Below are positions 1-9,439 of a stretch of DNA of 45,247 nucleotides, one piece after another. Below the pieces are notes generated by a model. That model saw nothing but the letters and a program-made list of their open reading frames with translations. It was not told the DNA's origin and ran no database searches. The DNA lies in the NCBI RefSeq assembly GCF_001476905.1, contig NZ_LDTE01000058.1, forward strand, positions 1 through 45,247, given 5' to 3'. The stretch is from Sphingomonas sanguinis. GTDB taxonomy: Bacteria; Pseudomonadota; Alphaproteobacteria; Sphingomonadales; Sphingomonadaceae. The number at the start of each line of letters is the position of its first letter. Within the stretch, counting starts at the first letter, position 1. The translations under genes were made by a program, and so were the position numbers.

Positions 1-1647
1 AAATCCTGCCCCCGCAACCACCGCTATAGAACTCGACACGCCGCCCTCACGGGCGGCGTTGTCGTTTATGGCGTACGCCACCAGCGACGCTACGCTGGCC
101 ACCACCTCCGCTGCGGGACCCTCCGGTTCATCCGGATAGATCGTCACGCTTTCGATAAGCCGCGACATGATCGATGCAGCCTGCCCGCGTACCGCAGGAT
201 CTGCCAGGGTGGTGCGCAGGTCGGCGATCCGCGCCCGAAACTGGGTCTGCAGAACGGATGGCGTTGGAAGCGAGGGAGGCGAGACCACCCCTCTGTCGAC
301 GGTAGCAGTTCGCGAGATCAGGCGGGCCTTCTCCGTCTCCCGTTCGTCGATCATCTGGCGCAGGGCAGGGGTCGCGATACCCGCCAACAGATTTTCGTAC
401 AGATTGCCGAGTTCGCGCTCGAGTTGCTGCAGCCGGATCCTGGCCGTGTCAGCCTCATGGCTGTCGATCCGCGCAAGTCGCGTGGCTTCGCGCTCATATT
501 CCGCAATGAACAGGCGTACATGGTCTTCGGTGAGCAGACGGTGTTGGATAGCCGTCAGGCTTGCCTCTTCCAGGGGCCCCTTGCGGACCGATAGCCTGTT
601 GTCACAGGTGCCACGTTCCTTCTGACCGGCGCAGCGATAATAGTCCTTGCCGCTGATCGTGTAGTTGGACCCGCAGCAACCGCATCGGATCAGGCCGGAT
701 AGCAGATGCTTCTTGCGATTACCCTGGGCCAGCGGCAGCGACGTGGTGGTGCGCTTGCGGGCGTTCATTTCCGCCTGCACCGCCTCGAAGTCACTGTCAT
801 CGACGATGCGGAGGTCCGGGACTGCCACCTCGATCCACTCGCTGGGGTCTCGAAGCTGATAGCGCCGTTCGCGCTTTTCCGAGTCCGGATCGCGGCGCCA
901 GTGTCGACGTTTCCAGACAAGCCGTCCCGTGTAGAGGGGGTTATTAAGGATGCCGACCAGCTTTTTGTGGTCGCCCCGGATGGTCGAGGCATTCCACTCC
1001 CCGCCACGAGGTGCTGGAATACCCTCAGCATTCAGGCGGGTGGCGATATCGACGGACGACAGGCCGCCAGCGAACCATCGATAAATTTGGCGAACCATGT
1101 CTGCCTTTGGCTCGTCGATCGCGAGCAGCCCACGGACGAGTTCGCCTTTTTCATCGAGCTGGATGACGCGCTTGTAGCCATAAGCGCGTCCACCAGGGAA
1201 ACGCCCTGCCAAGACCGCCGCCTCCATGCCGCGCAGGGTCTTGTCGACAAGGTGTTTGAGGAAGATCGCGCCCATCAGGCCCGCGACGGCGAACTTGATC
1301 TCATCGACCCGGCCTTCGCTGATCGTATGCAGCTGCACGCGGTGATAGGGCAGTTTCTTGCCCAGCCAGGCCACGTCCTCCGCGTCACGCGCCAGCCGGT
1401 CCAGTGACTCGCATACAATGAGGTCGACCTCGCCCGCCTCGACGGCCGCAAGCAACCCTCTCAGTCCGGGGCGGTCGCGCCGATAGCCTGAAATCTCTGG
1501 ATCGAGCCAGGTCGCTACGACCCTGCCACCGAGTAAATTGACGAGCGGCGCACACGCCGCAACCTGATCGTCGGACGATGTGGCCGTTTGCAGGGCGGTC
1601 GAATGCCTGCCGTACAATGCGACGCGACGTTGGCCGGAAATGGTCAT
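1..1647 (-). CDS. Large serine site-specific recombinase (C-terminal end outside the window)
   Basis: This gene encodes a large serine recombinase of the kind that integrates and excises mobile elements. The reading frame is open from the ATG at 1647 to the window edge, 549 codons, so its end is not seen. The N-terminal resolvase domain carries the YGRHS motif, with the nucleophile expected to be Ser16, and a CESLDRLARD stretch typical of this fold. The middle matches the Recombinase domain (GIPAPRGGEWNASTI followed by NNPLYTGRLVW). A zinc ribbon follows (RCGCCGSNY, later YRCAGQ and GTCDNR, four Cys). A charged, probably coiled-coil tail comes last. The start overlaps the stop of the small upstream ORF as ATGA, so the two are likely translationally coupled. 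A divergent XRE regulator shares the upstream region. The family is clear; the attachment sites and the element it serves are not visible. Confidence 0.93.
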   Translation of the reverse strand, partial: MTISGQRRVALYGRHSTALQTATSSDDQVAACAPLVNLLGGRVVATWLDPEISGYRRDRPGLRGLLAAVEAGEVDLIVCESLDRLARDAEDVAWLGKKLPYHRVQLHTISEGRVDEIKFAVAGLMGAIFLKHLVDKTLRGMEAAVLAGRFPGGRAYGYKRVIQLDEKGELVRGLLAIDEPKADMVRQIYRWFAGGLSSVDIATRLNAEGIPAPRGGEWNASTIRGDHKKLVGILNNPLYTGRLVWKRRHWRRDPDSEKRERRYQLRDPSEWIEVAVPDLRIVDDSDFEAVQAEMNARKRTTTSLPLAQGNRKKHLLSGLIRCGCCGSNYTISGKDYYRCAGQKERGTCDNRLSVRKGPLEEASLTAIQHRLLTEDHVRLFIAEYEREATRLARIDSHEADTARIRLQQLERELGNLYENLLAGIATPALRQMIDERETEKARLISRTATVDRGVVSPPSLPTPSVLQTQFRARIADLRTTLADPAVRGQAASIMSRLIESVTIYPDEPEGPAAEVVASVASLVAYAINDNAAREGGVSSSIAVVAGAGF

Positions 1648-1796
1648 GAGGATGAAGCCTTTTCTGTTGGGGGCCGTGCGGAGGACGCGGTGTGGCGGTG
1701 TTCCGCCGCCAGCTGCCGGGCGAGCAGCTGCACGAGTTCGGCCAACGCCTTCTCGCTTTCTGCATTTTTCACCCACGAAATCCGCGCAATGGCCAT
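1644..1796 (-). CDS. Small ORF (50 aa) coupled to the serine recombinase
   Basis: This is a 50-residue ORF beginning MAIARISWVKNAESEK and ending PPTEKASSS. Its TGA stop overlaps the recombinase ATG in an ATGA junction, which indicates translational coupling and one transcript. The N-terminal half looks helical and amphipathic (ALAELVQLLARQLAAEHRH), and the tail is polar and disordered-looking. I recognise no family. Its position suggests an accessory to the recombinase or a leader peptide, which is inference from context only. Support is the tight overlap and the absence of another reasonable use of this stretch. Confidence 0.55.
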   Translation of the reverse strand: MAIARISWVKNAESEKALAELVQLLARQLAAEHRHTASSARPPTEKASSS

Positions 1797-1833
1797 GGGG
1801 CGGTGATAGGAAGACAAAATTCAGGCGTGCATC

Positions 1834-1850
1834 AACGATACACAATCGTT
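1834..1850. promoter_or_regulatory. Palindromic operator candidate between recombinase and XRE genes
   Basis: The sequence AACGAT-ACACA-ATCGTT is a perfect 6-bp inverted repeat with a 5-bp spacer. It lies 13 bp before the XRE start and 37 bp before the start of the small ORF coupled to the recombinase. Size and position fit a binding site for the adjacent XRE regulator acting on both divergent promoters. Assignment to that protein is inferred. Confidence 0.5.
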
Positions 1851-1863
1851 AGATCCTATTTCG

Positions 1864-2445
1864 ATGGCTCCTCGAAAGCCCGCCCGGATGCGCCTCCCGC
1901 CTGGCTATGCCAGGCTCAAGGACAACCTCGGCCAGATCATCCGGGTGCACCGGCTGGCCGGCACAGGCACCGATGCGCCCCTGCCGCCCAAGCTCTTCGC
2001 ACACCGCGTCGGCATTAGCCGGGTAACGCTGTCGCGGATTGAGCATGACCGAGCCTGGCCACGCTCCGAGACGCTGGAGGCAATCATCGACATTTTCGGG
2101 ATCGACTGGTCTGATGTTGCCGAGCCCGGTGTGACGCGCTCACCACCTCGGCGGATACCTGACACGCTGCAGGATCTGCAGCGCGACACTCTCTGTCGAG
2201 CATTGAGGGCAGGGCGCATCGCATTGGGATGGAGCCTGTCGGATCTGGCGCGCTACAGTGGCATATCCGCGTCGCAGCTATCGAGGATCGAACGCGGGCA
2301 GGGCGGTAAGTCTGCGGTCTTTGGCTGGCACCCGGATTACCTGGCGATAGAACTGCAGGACCGGTTGATCGCGTTCACTCACCCCGTCCTGGCAAATGTC
2401 GCAGGGGGCGGGGTTCGACCTATCCATCCCAGTTATCAGAAATGA
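1864..2445 (+). CDS. XRE-family regulator with two helix-turn-helix segments
   Basis: This 193-residue protein carries two XRE-like helix-turn-helix units. The first (about residues 20-85) contains LFAHRVGISRVTLSRIEHDR and then a typical ETLEAIIDIFGIDW helix. The second (about 110-150) contains LSDLARYSGISASQLSRIERG. Two HTH units in one short chain suggest a pseudo-symmetric monomer or a tetramer contacting a long operator. It is divergent from the recombinase unit and probably represses both, through the palindrome at 1834-1850. No clear Shine-Dalgarno precedes the ATG at 1864; a later ATG at 1888 (MRLPPGY) is possible. The tail after residue 150 has no recognisable domain. Confidence 0.85.
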   Translation: MAPRKPARMRLPPGYARLKDNLGQIIRVHRLAGTGTDAPLPPKLFAHRVGISRVTLSRIEHDRAWPRSETLEAIIDIFGIDWSDVAEPGVTRSPPRRIPDTLQDLQRDTLCRALRAGRIALGWSLSDLARYSGISASQLSRIERGQGGKSAVFGWHPDYLAIELQDRLIAFTHPVLANVAGGGVRPIHPSYQK

Positions 2446-2846
2446 ACGACACATTGTCCTATAAGGCAGTTTGACCACCGACCTCATGATGTCGGTAGGA
2501 ATGCTGAAAAACTGGTGGAGAGCTGCCTGTCCGCTTTCGGGCGTCGATCGCGTCAAAGCGGACGCTCGTTCAGGCGATAGGGTAGGGTGCTCGAACGCCC
2601 GCCGGTGGTGGATAGCGGAATGGCCGCTTTCGGGCGGTGATCGGGGTGAGCCGCCATTCGGTCATGTGCTACAGCAGACGGATCGAACGCCTGCCGTGGC
2701 GGGAACTTAGCTGTTTGTTTTGCGCGCCGAGGGCCCCGATCGGACATTCACGCCTGTTAATGGACGGGGGGCGAGAGCACCTCGCCGCAGCCGAACAGGC
2801 CAGGTTCGGTTACGACAAGGAGTTGGGCGGCTGGCCTGACGCTCAC
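2446..2846. other. Gene-free interval with intergenic repeats
   Basis: No convincing gene lies here; the short ORFs have no domain-like content. It holds the long hairpin at 2529-2563. It also holds two similar 21-base stretches that start TCGAACGCC at 2591 and 2683, and a GAATGGCCGC core at 2618 that resembles part of the 60-bp repeat family found elsewhere in the window. It separates the XRE gene from the end of the giant helicase gene, so it may carry their convergent terminators. Confidence 0.6.
2529..2563. repeat. 9-bp inverted repeat, intergenic hairpin
   Basis: GTCCGCTTT at 2529-2537 is exactly reverse-complementary to AAAGCGGAC at 2555-2563, with a 17-nt spacer. It lies between the convergent XRE and helicase genes. 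It could be a terminator hairpin, although no T-run follows, or part of a dispersed intergenic repeat. Confidence 0.5.
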
Positions 2847-5800
2847 TCAATCACGTCTGCGGAAACGCTGGCCTACGTAGAGGTGCATCTGGCTTGGCGT
2901 GAGCTCCTGCGTTGAGTTGCCCGATCTGACGAAGAAGCGTTCGGTCACGGTTCCGCCCCGGTCCGGCAGTGACACGAACTGCGCCTCGACGGCCGGCCCA
3001 ACCTCTATCCGGCACACGTCGACGCCTTCGTGCTGCGGGAAGGTCACGCCGATTCGTGCCGCACGGAATGCCGACCCGAAATGCTTGCCGAGCAGATTGG
3101 TCAGGTGGAGCTCGAGCTTGTCCCGATTACCGCCGAGACACGCATAGTCGCGTTCAAGCCCTTTCACCGTGCCGTCGTCGGCGACGCCGACCAGGAGCGT
3201 TCCACCCGCACCGTTGGCGAAGCCCGCGATTGTCTTCACGACGACATCCTCCAGCTTCTTGTTGAGGGTGTTGTTGACGACGTCCCAGCGCAGCGTTTCC
3301 TTGAATTCGAGCCGCTCGCTCTCGCCCGTCGCGATCAGCTGGGAGAGCGGACTTGGCGTCCGCACCGGTCCGCTGTCGTTCGCCGCCGCGGGACCGACCA
3401 CCAGCATGTCGTTGCGGCGGGTCAGCCGTTCGCCCGAAACCGCCGCCGCGATGACGTCAGCGAGTAGGTCCCGCAGCTGCCCGCTCGTCGCCTTGAAGCC
3501 GACGGCGCGGGCGGCGGCCTGCACGACCTGATCGTCCGTCGCACCGTAGTTCTCCCGCACCACGCCGAGGATGGCGGCTTCGAGTTCCGCCGGTGGCAGG
3601 CTGTCGCACTTGCGGAGGGAGGCCGACCGCACCTCGCTGCGGTCCCGCACGCGAGGAGGTCTGCCCGGGATGGTCAGGAAGTCGCCGTCCTCGGCCAGCC
3701 TGCCCTCGCGCACGGAAACCTCAACGGCCCTCTCGACCGCTTCCTGGATGCGACCGCCGGCCCGCTTCAGCCCCCACGCGTCGCGGATGCGGTTCACCAC
3801 CTCGCAGACGTGAACGGGTCCCTCGATCCCCACTACCTCTTCGGCAAGCGCGGACAGGGCGCCGCGCGGTGCCTCGTGCAGTTCGCAGACGAGGTGCCGG
3901 GGGCGCTCGATCATGGCCTCCTCGTAGAGGGCGGTAGTAGGCGGCGCTTCCGCTTCCGCGAGGCCCACCTCGGTATAGCCTTCGCGCTCGACGGTGACGA
4001 TCTCGACATGGCTTCTTCGACGGGCGGAGACGCCCTGCGCCTCGGCGTCGTGCTCCGCCTTCGCCGCCTCGATACGGGCGACGACGAGATCGATCTGCTC
4101 CTTGGGACGCTGGAACCAGTCGGTGCTCCAGATGCGATGGATGGTCCACCCATGGCTTTCCAACACCGACTGGCGCAGCCGGTCGCGATCGCGCGCGGAG
4201 CGGGCGTCGTGGTAGGACGCGCCATCGCATTCGATGCCGATCAGGTAGCGGCCGGGCCGATCGGCGTCTGAAACGGCGAGGTCGATGAAGAAGCCGGCCA
4301 GACCGACCTGACGGTGCACCTGATAGCCGCGCGCCTGCAGCGCCTTCGCCACCTGCTCCTCGAAGACGCTGTCATGATCGCGGCCGGTGCTCTCGGCCAT
4401 GGTCATGCGGCCGGTGCGGGCGAAGTGCAGGAAGAGTTTGAACGCCAGCACGCCTTTGCGCGTCGACGCGAAGTCCGCATCAATGTCCTCGTCCGACATC
4501 GACGCGAACACCTCGCAGCGTTGCTTGGCGCGGCTGATGAGCACGTTCAGTCGCCGCTCGCCGCCGTCCGTGCCCAGTGGTCCGAAGCGCATCGGCACTT
4601 TGCCGCCGGGGGCGGGAGGGCCATAGCCGACCGAGATGAAGATGACGTCGCGCTCGTCACCCTGCACGTTCTCCAGATTCTTGACGAAGAACGGTTCGGC
4701 CGGATGCGACTGGAAGAAGGCCTCCGTCTCTGGCGGCAGACCGCGCCGCAGAAGCTCGAGCTGGTCGAGGATCGCACGCCGCTGGGCCGCGGAGAACGCC
4801 GCCACACCGAGCGACAGCTCGGGATGCTCGCGCGCGTGCGCGACGATGGCCTGCGCGACGATCTTCGCCTCTACCTGGTTAGTCCGCGTTCCTCCCGCGT
4901 CGAACACGCCCTGCGGCACCCGGTGGAAGCGCAAGCCCATGCCGGCCTCGGCAGTGTAGGGGCTGGGCACGATGAAGAGTTTGTTCTCGTAGAACTGCCG
5001 GTTGCTGACAGCGATCAGCGACTGATGCTTGCTGCGGTAGTGCCAGCGAAGCATCCGCATCGGCAGACCACGGGCAGTGAACAGGCCCAGGATGCTCTCG
5101 ATGTCGGCGACGCGTGTGCCCCCGTCATCGTCGTCCTCCGGGGCCCCGCCGGTCATTTTGGAGAAGAACGCCGTCGGCGGCAGTTGCTTCGGATCTCCGA
5201 CCACGACGACCTGCTTCGCGCGGGCGACCGCGCCGAGGGCGTCGACGGGCTGGATCTGGCTGGCCTCGTCCATCACGAGCAGGTCGAAGTCGAAGATACC
5301 GGGGGTGAGGAATTGCGCCACCGAGAGCGGGCTCATCATGAAGACGGGCTTGAGCGCCTGAATGGCCGGCGCTGCCTTCTCCATCAGCCGCCTGATCGGC
5401 ATGTGGCCGCGCTTCCTGGCGATCTCGGCACGCAGCACGCCGAGCGGCCCGACCGAACCGCCGTCGCGCGCCGGCACCTTCTCGTGATGTGCCCGGACGA
5501 CCTCGAAGCTCGCACTCGCGATGCGTTGTCGGTCCATGTCGGCGAATTCGCGGGCCAGCCTGCCGTGGAGCGTGCCGTCGAAGGTGCCAAGTTCCGGATC
5601 GGCGCGGATCTGATCGGCGTAGACGGCCTCGTAATATGCCATCTCGAACGCGGACACCGCGCCGTTGGTCGTGAGCCGTCCGTCACCAAGCCTAAGGACG
5701 ACGTCCTCGCATCCGAGCGTGATCGCGCGCCCTGAGCGATCGCGATAGGCGGTCCACTGGAAGAGCTGCTCTCCGGATGTCCGCCAGCGTTCCATGTGGC

Positions 5801-8800
5801 GGCTTACCGTTTCGAGCGGAACCTCGGCGAAGGTATTCGCCGCCAGTGCCGCGGCCATATTGAGATGAAGATCATCTGCCAGGGACTGAAGGTCCGCCCG
5901 CAGCGACGAGGCCTCGGCACCGAGCTTCGCGGCCGCATCGGCTGCGGCCTGCCGATCGGGAACGCGGCTGGCCAGCAGGCGGATGTCGCCGTTTGCGCTG
6001 ATCCAATCGGCGGCGGACCGGAGGTCGCTCCACTCGGACGACGTGCTGCGCCATGCCGTGCCGAAGGCGGACGTCCCAAGATCATGCAGATCGCGCAGCT
6101 TCGCCGCCTTCGACTGCAATTCGTCGAGTTCGGTCAGCCGCGCTCTACGAAGGTCGAGGTCGTTCGGCACTTTGACGAACGTCGCCTCCGTAGCTGAGTC
6201 GGCGGAACGGATGCGGACGATAAAGGTGAGTAGGGCAGGGAGATCGGCGCGTTCGGCCGCGAGGGCATCGCCGAATGCGATCGGCTGTGAGGAACCTAGC
6301 GCTGCCCACAGCCGCTCGACGAGCGGAGAAACCTGATCCAACAGGTCGGCTGCGCGCTTCGCCCGGATGCCCACTTCGGTCCTGTCCGGCCGCCGAGCCG
6401 CCACGAGACGCGGATCGTCGCCGAGTCCGCGTAGCGAGCGCATCCAGTCGACGATGTGGCGGAGCGGTCCTGCGCTTGATCTGATCCCGCGCCAATCCGA
6501 CCCGAACGCAGAACGTGCGAACGCTTCCTCTCCCTCGATCGTCCGCCTGGCGGCCTGCCCGGCTGAAAGGGCATCCAGAAAGACCAGAGTGTCGGGGAGC
6601 GGCGTGTTCTGCTCGGTCATGACCGAGCGCGCGAGGGCGTTGGCGCGCCGCCAGTCGCCGCTGAAGAATCGGAAGAAGCTGGTGCCGTGCGAGGCCAGGG
6701 TCGACCGGGCGGCAGACAGATCAAGGTCCCAGGACGCGACGGTGAGCCGGCCGTCGACGGTGGCGACCGCCTGCTCGTGAGCCGCCACGGCGTCGACGAG
6801 GTCGGACGCGCGTTCCAGGCCGGCGATCCAGACGTCGGATGCGAAGGCCTCTGCGTCGCCTTCGGGCGCTTCGGCGACGCGTTCCGCCACGGCGGCCATG
6901 CGCCGCGCACCGTCCAACGTGTTCGGCGTATCTCGCGTCATGGCACGGGCGAGCGCCTCCGCCTCGGCCTGCAGCCGCGGCAGGAGATTAGAAAGCGTCT
7001 CCACGTCGCGGAAGTCTTCCGGCGAGAAGCCGGACGGCAGGATCGCGAGGGCGGCGATGACTTCCGCGAGGTCGGCGGTCCAACCGGCGTCCACGACGAG
7101 GTCCGCCAACTGACCTCGCAGATAGGAGTGCCGCTGTCCTGACGCGATCAGCTTTTCGATGTCGTCCACGCGGTCCGCCCAGACGGCTTCGGCGAGAGCG
7201 GCGGCGTCCAGATCCGGTGCACCCGCCACGCGTTTGGCCAGCGTCAGCAGCGGCTCAAGGTCAACGAGGGACCGCGGTGGCGAGGTTTCCATGGTCGAAG
7301 CGAGCACAACCCCGGCCTCGTCGAAGGAGGTCAGGCGGGCGAGAATGGCGGCGATCCGATCCTCGAGGCGCTCCACGTCGGTCGGGAGGATCGAGGAGAG
7401 GCCCACGCCACGCCAGGCATGATCCGCAGGACGGCCGATCACGTCGATGCGCTCCGCTAGGTCGCGGATCACGTCGTGTCGCTCGGCGAAGTCGTCGGCG
7501 GACCAGGTTTCCGGTTCGATCAGGACGATGTCGTTGGGCTTCTCGCCATCGAGACGTAGGCGGCTGAGCTGACCGACGACCTGGAACGGCGTCAGGCCCG
7601 AGGCCTCGTGCGGCGCGTGCATGCGCCGGGCGTGGTCGTTCAGACGGTCGCGCGCGGCGGTCAGCCGCGCATGAAGGCTGCCGGGATCCTGATGCCGGGG
7701 TGCGCCGAGTTCCCAGGTGCGCCGGAGTTCCTCCAGCAGAGCCTTCTTGTTTGCCTTGTTGCTGTGGAGTTCGAGGCAGGCGTCGCCCACGCCCGTCGCG
7801 TCGAGCCTGCGCTTGACGACCTCCAGCGCGGCCATCTTCTCGGCGACGAACAGCACGGTCTTTCCGTCGGCCACGGCGGAGGCGATGATATTGGCGATTG
7901 TCTGGCTCTTGCCGGTGCCCGGTGGTCCCTGGATGACGACGTCGCGCCCGCGCCGGACCTCGTGCACGGCAAGCGCCTGCGAACTGTCGCTGTCCACGAT
8001 GTGGAGCATTTCCGACGGCGGGATGAACGGATCGATGTTCGCGTCCTCGGGAACCATGCCCTCGGCACCGGCAAAGCCGTCCGAGAGGAGGCCGCGGACG
8101 AGATCCCGGTCGGTTATCCTACCGCCCTCCGGCCAGGTCTGCGGGTCCAGGTCGCGATACATCAGGAATTTGGCGAAGGAGAAGAAGCCGACGGCGACGA
8201 CGTTGGGCTGGACCTCCCAGCCGGGCTTCGCCGACACGGCGTCGGCGACCTCAGCGAAATAGGCGCCCGGATCAAAGGTGTCGCCCGCCTCGAAGGCGGG
8301 CAGCCGGATGCCGTGAATGCGATCGAGAAACGCCTCGAGCGAGAGGTTGGAGGCGTAGTCCTCCTGCCGCATGCGCAGCTTGAACTTCTCGCCGGCGTTG
8401 CCCCGTTCCAGTTGCACGGGGACGAGAACGAGCGGTGCGAACCGCACGTTCGCCGCGTTGTTGGGATCGATCCACTTCAGCGCGCCTAGCGCGAGATAGA
8501 GGATGTTGACGCCCTGTTCCTCCTCCAGTGTGCGGGCGTCGAAGTAGAGTTCAAGCAGCCGCTTCTGCAGACCCTTCGGCGTCAGGCGTGTTTGAAGCCG
8601 GGTGTCGGCGTGCCGGGAGAAGACGCCGCGATCGTCGGCGACGTCGTCGTCGGGCTGGGCCAGATCCGCGATCTCGTCGACCTCCTCGACCGGAACATCG
8701 TCCTCCGCCGGATCGCTACTTGCCGCCGCCTTGCCAGCCAAGAAGGTGAAGGGACGTCCCTCACTCACCAGCAGCCGGAAGATCTCCGTGCTGACCTCGT

Positions 8801-8990
8801 CGACGATCTCCACCGCCTTTGAACCCTTCGACGACCGCGGCATGTTCAGCAGTCGGTTTCGTGCGGACAGGTCCAACAGCTCGGTGCGAGCCCGGTCCAG
8901 CTTTTCGTCAAGCGGCAGATCGCTTTGGAAAACCGAAGTAGGGACCTGGCCCTCTTCTAAAATCGGACTCGTCGCCACCCCAACCCCCAA
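2847..8990 (-). CDS. Giant DUF4011-type SF1 helicase fused to Vsr/MTES nuclease, DUF3320 and AlbA_2 domains
   Basis: This 2047-codon gene is probably a nucleic-acid-targeting defence effector. In order it shows: a DUF4011-like N-terminus (LLDLSARNRLLNM, residues 38-50); Walker A GPPGTGKS at 355-362; about 870 residues of helical insertion; a Walker B LLVMDEASQIQP near 1240 and GDPKQLPP near 1265; further SF1 motifs (WHYRSKH, NVQGDERDVIF, RRLNVLISRAK); a nuclease domain near 1545-1640 with GFFIDLAV and IGIECDG, the acidic residues of the Vsr/MTES-1575 restriction fold; a DUF3320-like helical segment near 1715-1770; and an AlbA_2/Schlafen-type domain near 1885-2040 (ESERLEFKETLRW, GGTLLVGVADDG). 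The start is uncertain: there is no early ATG, an in-frame stop lies just upstream, and TTG 8990 or GTG 8978 are the choices. It is divergent from a DUF4238 gene and downstream of a recombinase. The domain calls are strong; the defence role is inferred. Confidence 0.9.
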   Translation of the reverse strand: MGVGVATSPILEEGQVPTSVFQSDLPLDEKLDRARTELLDLSARNRLLNMPRSSKGSKAVEIVDEVSTEIFRLLVSEGRPFTFLAGKAAASSDPAEDDVPVEEVDEIADLAQPDDDVADDRGVFSRHADTRLQTRLTPKGLQKRLLELYFDARTLEEEQGVNILYLALGALKWIDPNNAANVRFAPLVLVPVQLERGNAGEKFKLRMRQEDYASNLSLEAFLDRIHGIRLPAFEAGDTFDPGAYFAEVADAVSAKPGWEVQPNVVAVGFFSFAKFLMYRDLDPQTWPEGGRITDRDLVRGLLSDGFAGAEGMVPEDANIDPFIPPSEMLHIVDSDSSQALAVHEVRRGRDVVIQGPPGTGKSQTIANIIASAVADGKTVLFVAEKMAALEVVKRRLDATGVGDACLELHSNKANKKALLEELRRTWELGAPRHQDPGSLHARLTAARDRLNDHARRMHAPHEASGLTPFQVVGQLSRLRLDGEKPNDIVLIEPETWSADDFAERHDVIRDLAERIDVIGRPADHAWRGVGLSSILPTDVERLEDRIAAILARLTSFDEAGVVLASTMETSPPRSLVDLEPLLTLAKRVAGAPDLDAAALAEAVWADRVDDIEKLIASGQRHSYLRGQLADLVVDAGWTADLAEVIAALAILPSGFSPEDFRDVETLSNLLPRLQAEAEALARAMTRDTPNTLDGARRMAAVAERVAEAPEGDAEAFASDVWIAGLERASDLVDAVAAHEQAVATVDGRLTVASWDLDLSAARSTLASHGTSFFRFFSGDWRRANALARSVMTEQNTPLPDTLVFLDALSAGQAARRTIEGEEAFARSAFGSDWRGIRSSAGPLRHIVDWMRSLRGLGDDPRLVAARRPDRTEVGIRAKRAADLLDQVSPLVERLWAALGSSQPIAFGDALAAERADLPALLTFIVRIRSADSATEATFVKVPNDLDLRRARLTELDELQSKAAKLRDLHDLGTSAFGTAWRSTSSEWSDLRSAADWISANGDIRLLASRVPDRQAAADAAAKLGAEASSLRADLQSLADDLHLNMAAALAANTFAEVPLETVSRHMERWRTSGEQLFQWTAYRDRSGRAITLGCEDVVLRLGDGRLTTNGAVSAFEMAYYEAVYADQIRADPELGTFDGTLHGRLAREFADMDRQRIASASFEVVRAHHEKVPARDGGSVGPLGVLRAEIARKRGHMPIRRLMEKAAPAIQALKPVFMMSPLSVAQFLTPGIFDFDLLVMDEASQIQPVDALGAVARAKQVVVVGDPKQLPPTAFFSKMTGGAPEDDDDGGTRVADIESILGLFTARGLPMRMLRWHYRSKHQSLIAVSNRQFYENKLFIVPSPYTAEAGMGLRFHRVPQGVFDAGGTRTNQVEAKIVAQAIVAHAREHPELSLGVAAFSAAQRRAILDQLELLRRGLPPETEAFFQSHPAEPFFVKNLENVQGDERDVIFISVGYGPPAPGGKVPMRFGPLGTDGGERRLNVLISRAKQRCEVFASMSDEDIDADFASTRKGVLAFKLFLHFARTGRMTMAESTGRDHDSVFEEQVAKALQARGYQVHRQVGLAGFFIDLAVSDADRPGRYLIGIECDGASYHDARSARDRDRLRQSVLESHGWTIHRIWSTDWFQRPKEQIDLVVARIEAAKAEHDAEAQGVSARRRSHVEIVTVEREGYTEVGLAEAEAPPTTALYEEAMIERPRHLVCELHEAPRGALSALAEEVVGIEGPVHVCEVVNRIRDAWGLKRAGGRIQEAVERAVEVSVREGRLAEDGDFLTIPGRPPRVRDRSEVRSASLRKCDSLPPAELEAAILGVVRENYGATDDQVVQAAARAVGFKATSGQLRDLLADVIAAAVSGERLTRRNDMLVVGPAAANDSGPVRTPSPLSQLIATGESERLEFKETLRWDVVNNTLNKKLEDVVVKTIAGFANGAGGTLLVGVADDGTVKGLERDYACLGGNRDKLELHLTNLLGKHFGSAFRAARIGVTFPQHEGVDVCRIEVGPAVEAQFVSLPDRGGTVTERFFVRSGNSTQELTPSQMHLYVGQRFRRRD

Positions 8991-9439
8991 AGCGTTGTAC
9001 TTAACTGATTAGGCTTCAGATCAACTTCCATGTCCAGTCCATCGCGACACGAAATTGGATCCGCTAAGATTGTCAGCCCCGACGAGGGGCATCGCCAATG
9101 TCAGGTGCCATGCGAACAAGAATGAGCCCAGCGCTCGGGATTGCACGAGCTATCTTCGGGTATGCAGCACACGTCCATGGATGTCGCCAGTCAGGATTTG
9201 AGTTCGCCGCACCGCGCGTTCGAAACCGGGTCTGTCGTCGTGGTCCGGCGAGGCGTCTGCTCAAGACCAAACTGCGCCATTCCGATGAGGTGCTGGAAAT
9301 GTCGTCTTATGCCGAAAATCGGCTACACTCGCTGATATCCTATAGCTGGGGCTTCAAAGTGACACAGCCGGCAAATACCATATCAGTTGGATTGCTGTTG
9401 GCTCTCGCCCGCGCCTGTTCCCTGTCCTAAATTCGAAAG
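8991..9439. other. Divergent intergenic region of the helicase/DUF4238 pair
   Basis: This 449-bp gap separates the starts of two divergent genes, so it should carry both promoters. A 110-codon rightward ORF (9098-9430) has no domain-like content and poor start context. A small hairpin GCCCC-GACGA-GGGGC lies near 9077-9091. I see no tRNA, no long palindrome and no clear promoter hexamers. The length is large for a simple bidirectional promoter. Confidence 0.5.

Noticed and set aside
4314..5735. 473-codon rightward ORF opposite the helicase gene
   Set aside because: It is antisense to conserved helicase motifs (Walker B, GDPKQLPP) and has a composition expected from the complementary strand of GC-rich coding DNA.
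7608..8489. 293-codon rightward ORF opposite the helicase gene
   Set aside because: It lies antisense to the Walker A region and DUF4011 part; no domain-like content.
9215..9245. GTTCGAAACC-like stretch resembling a tRNA T-arm
   Set aside because: No acceptor, D or anticodon arm could be formed around it.
9098..9430. 110-codon rightward ORF between the two divergent genes
   Set aside because: No ribosome site, no domain-like segments, and it fills what should be a promoter region.
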